A stretch of DNA of 64,000 bases from Apoda limacodes (Eukaryota > Arthropoda > Insecta > Lepidoptera > Limacodidae), in NCBI GenBank assembly GCA_946406115.1, contig OX291542.1, positions 1,822,959-1,886,958 of the forward strand, read 5' to 3'. Both the position numbers and the translations under genes were made by a program. Below are positions 63,876 to 64,000 of this stretch, one piece after another. The notes beneath the pieces were generated by a model that had not been told where the DNA came from, did no database searches, and saw only the letters and a list, made by a program, of their open reading frames with translations. Every line of letters starts with the position of its first letter. Position 1 is the first letter of the stretch.

Positions 63876-64000
63876 AAATCAAATCAAAATCTTTTTATTC
63901 AAATGGGTTACTAAGAACACTTTCTAATCGTCAAGTAAATTAACTACAATTAGCTTTACAAACTAATTACAATACTGTTTTATTGCGTGCGTCAAATAGG
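63876..64000 (-). mobile_element. LINE-B-type 3' end, continuing beyond the window
   Basis: 'acaaatcaaatcaaaatctt', 'tttattcaaatgggttacta' and 'ttctaatcgtcaag' have the layout of the LINE-B 3' terminus (10,953 onward). The body lies to the right of the window. Confidence 0.65.

Overview
This window looks like nuclear DNA from a moth or butterfly (Lepidoptera). The base composition is AT-rich. It carries interspersed repeats that I recognise as lepidopteran: a tRNA-derived SINE with its usual tail, SINE-like units ending in 'tacggaaccct', and Jockey/CR1-type LINE fragments whose 3' ends read 'caccttagtggta'. It also carries spliceosomal signals and no bacterial gene organisation. I find no intact host gene, rRNA, tRNA, CRISPR array or operon. 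Almost everything recognisable is a dead or truncated transposable element, a tandem repeat array or an inverted repeat. That fits heterochromatin or a sex-limited W chromosome, but this placement is inference.

Left part, 1-16,000. It opens with a LINE-A fragment, a 29-bp minisatellite, a 5S-rRNA-like SINE, a duplicated and inverted block at 3.6 kb, and a run of five hairpins at 4.2-4.5 kb. On the minus strand at 6.5-9.3 kb lies a decayed two-exon gene of the insect family I know as DUF7869-like (probable RNase H-fold). A 49-bp tandem array follows its 5' side. Then come a rearranged LINE-A relic, a nearly complete LINE-B (10,953-13,570, minus) whose ORF is broken by one visible stop, a MITE-like repeat, and two LINE-A copies tail-out in opposite orientations.

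Middle, 16,000-44,000. After 2 kb of featureless AT-rich DNA there is a 2-kb, 32-bp minisatellite with higher-order structure that has captured part of an RTE reverse transcriptase. The RTE relic itself sits just downstream. A compound repeat (blocks B-A-C) recurs between 21 and 31 kb and surrounds a hAT transposase pseudogene (23.6-25.7 kb, minus) and 26-, 36- and 33-bp minisatellites. From 31 to 39 kb there are SINEs, LINE 3' ends, a decayed LINE-C, and a Jockey-like RT split by a 377-bp hAT-type MITE. At 40.8-43.1 kb a 39-bp satellite is split by a clean, 5'-truncated LINE-D insertion with a target-site duplication.

Right part, 44,000-64,000. A degenerate BEL/Pao LTR retroelement runs from about 44.3 to 56.4 kb on the plus strand in the order gag, protease, RT, RNase H, integrase, env-like ORF and 3' LTR. 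It is opened by a 1,552-bp TG...CA insertion with 5-bp direct repeats (solo-LTR-like) and by a second insertion of about 2.9 kb. Its env region has a basic cleavage site followed by a Gly/Ile-rich segment and a C-terminal membrane anchor, as in F-type envelope proteins. Beyond it are a pogo/Tigger-type transposase relic (57.6-58.1 kb, minus), LINE-A scraps, an RT relic whose catalytic box region is occupied by a 12-bp microsatellite, and another LINE-A copy abutting a LINE-B-type 3' end at the window edge.

The genes do not form a pathway. The window is a record of nested insertions, and the order of several insertions can be read from the sequence. All assignments come from reading translations and motifs by eye; no database search was possible.
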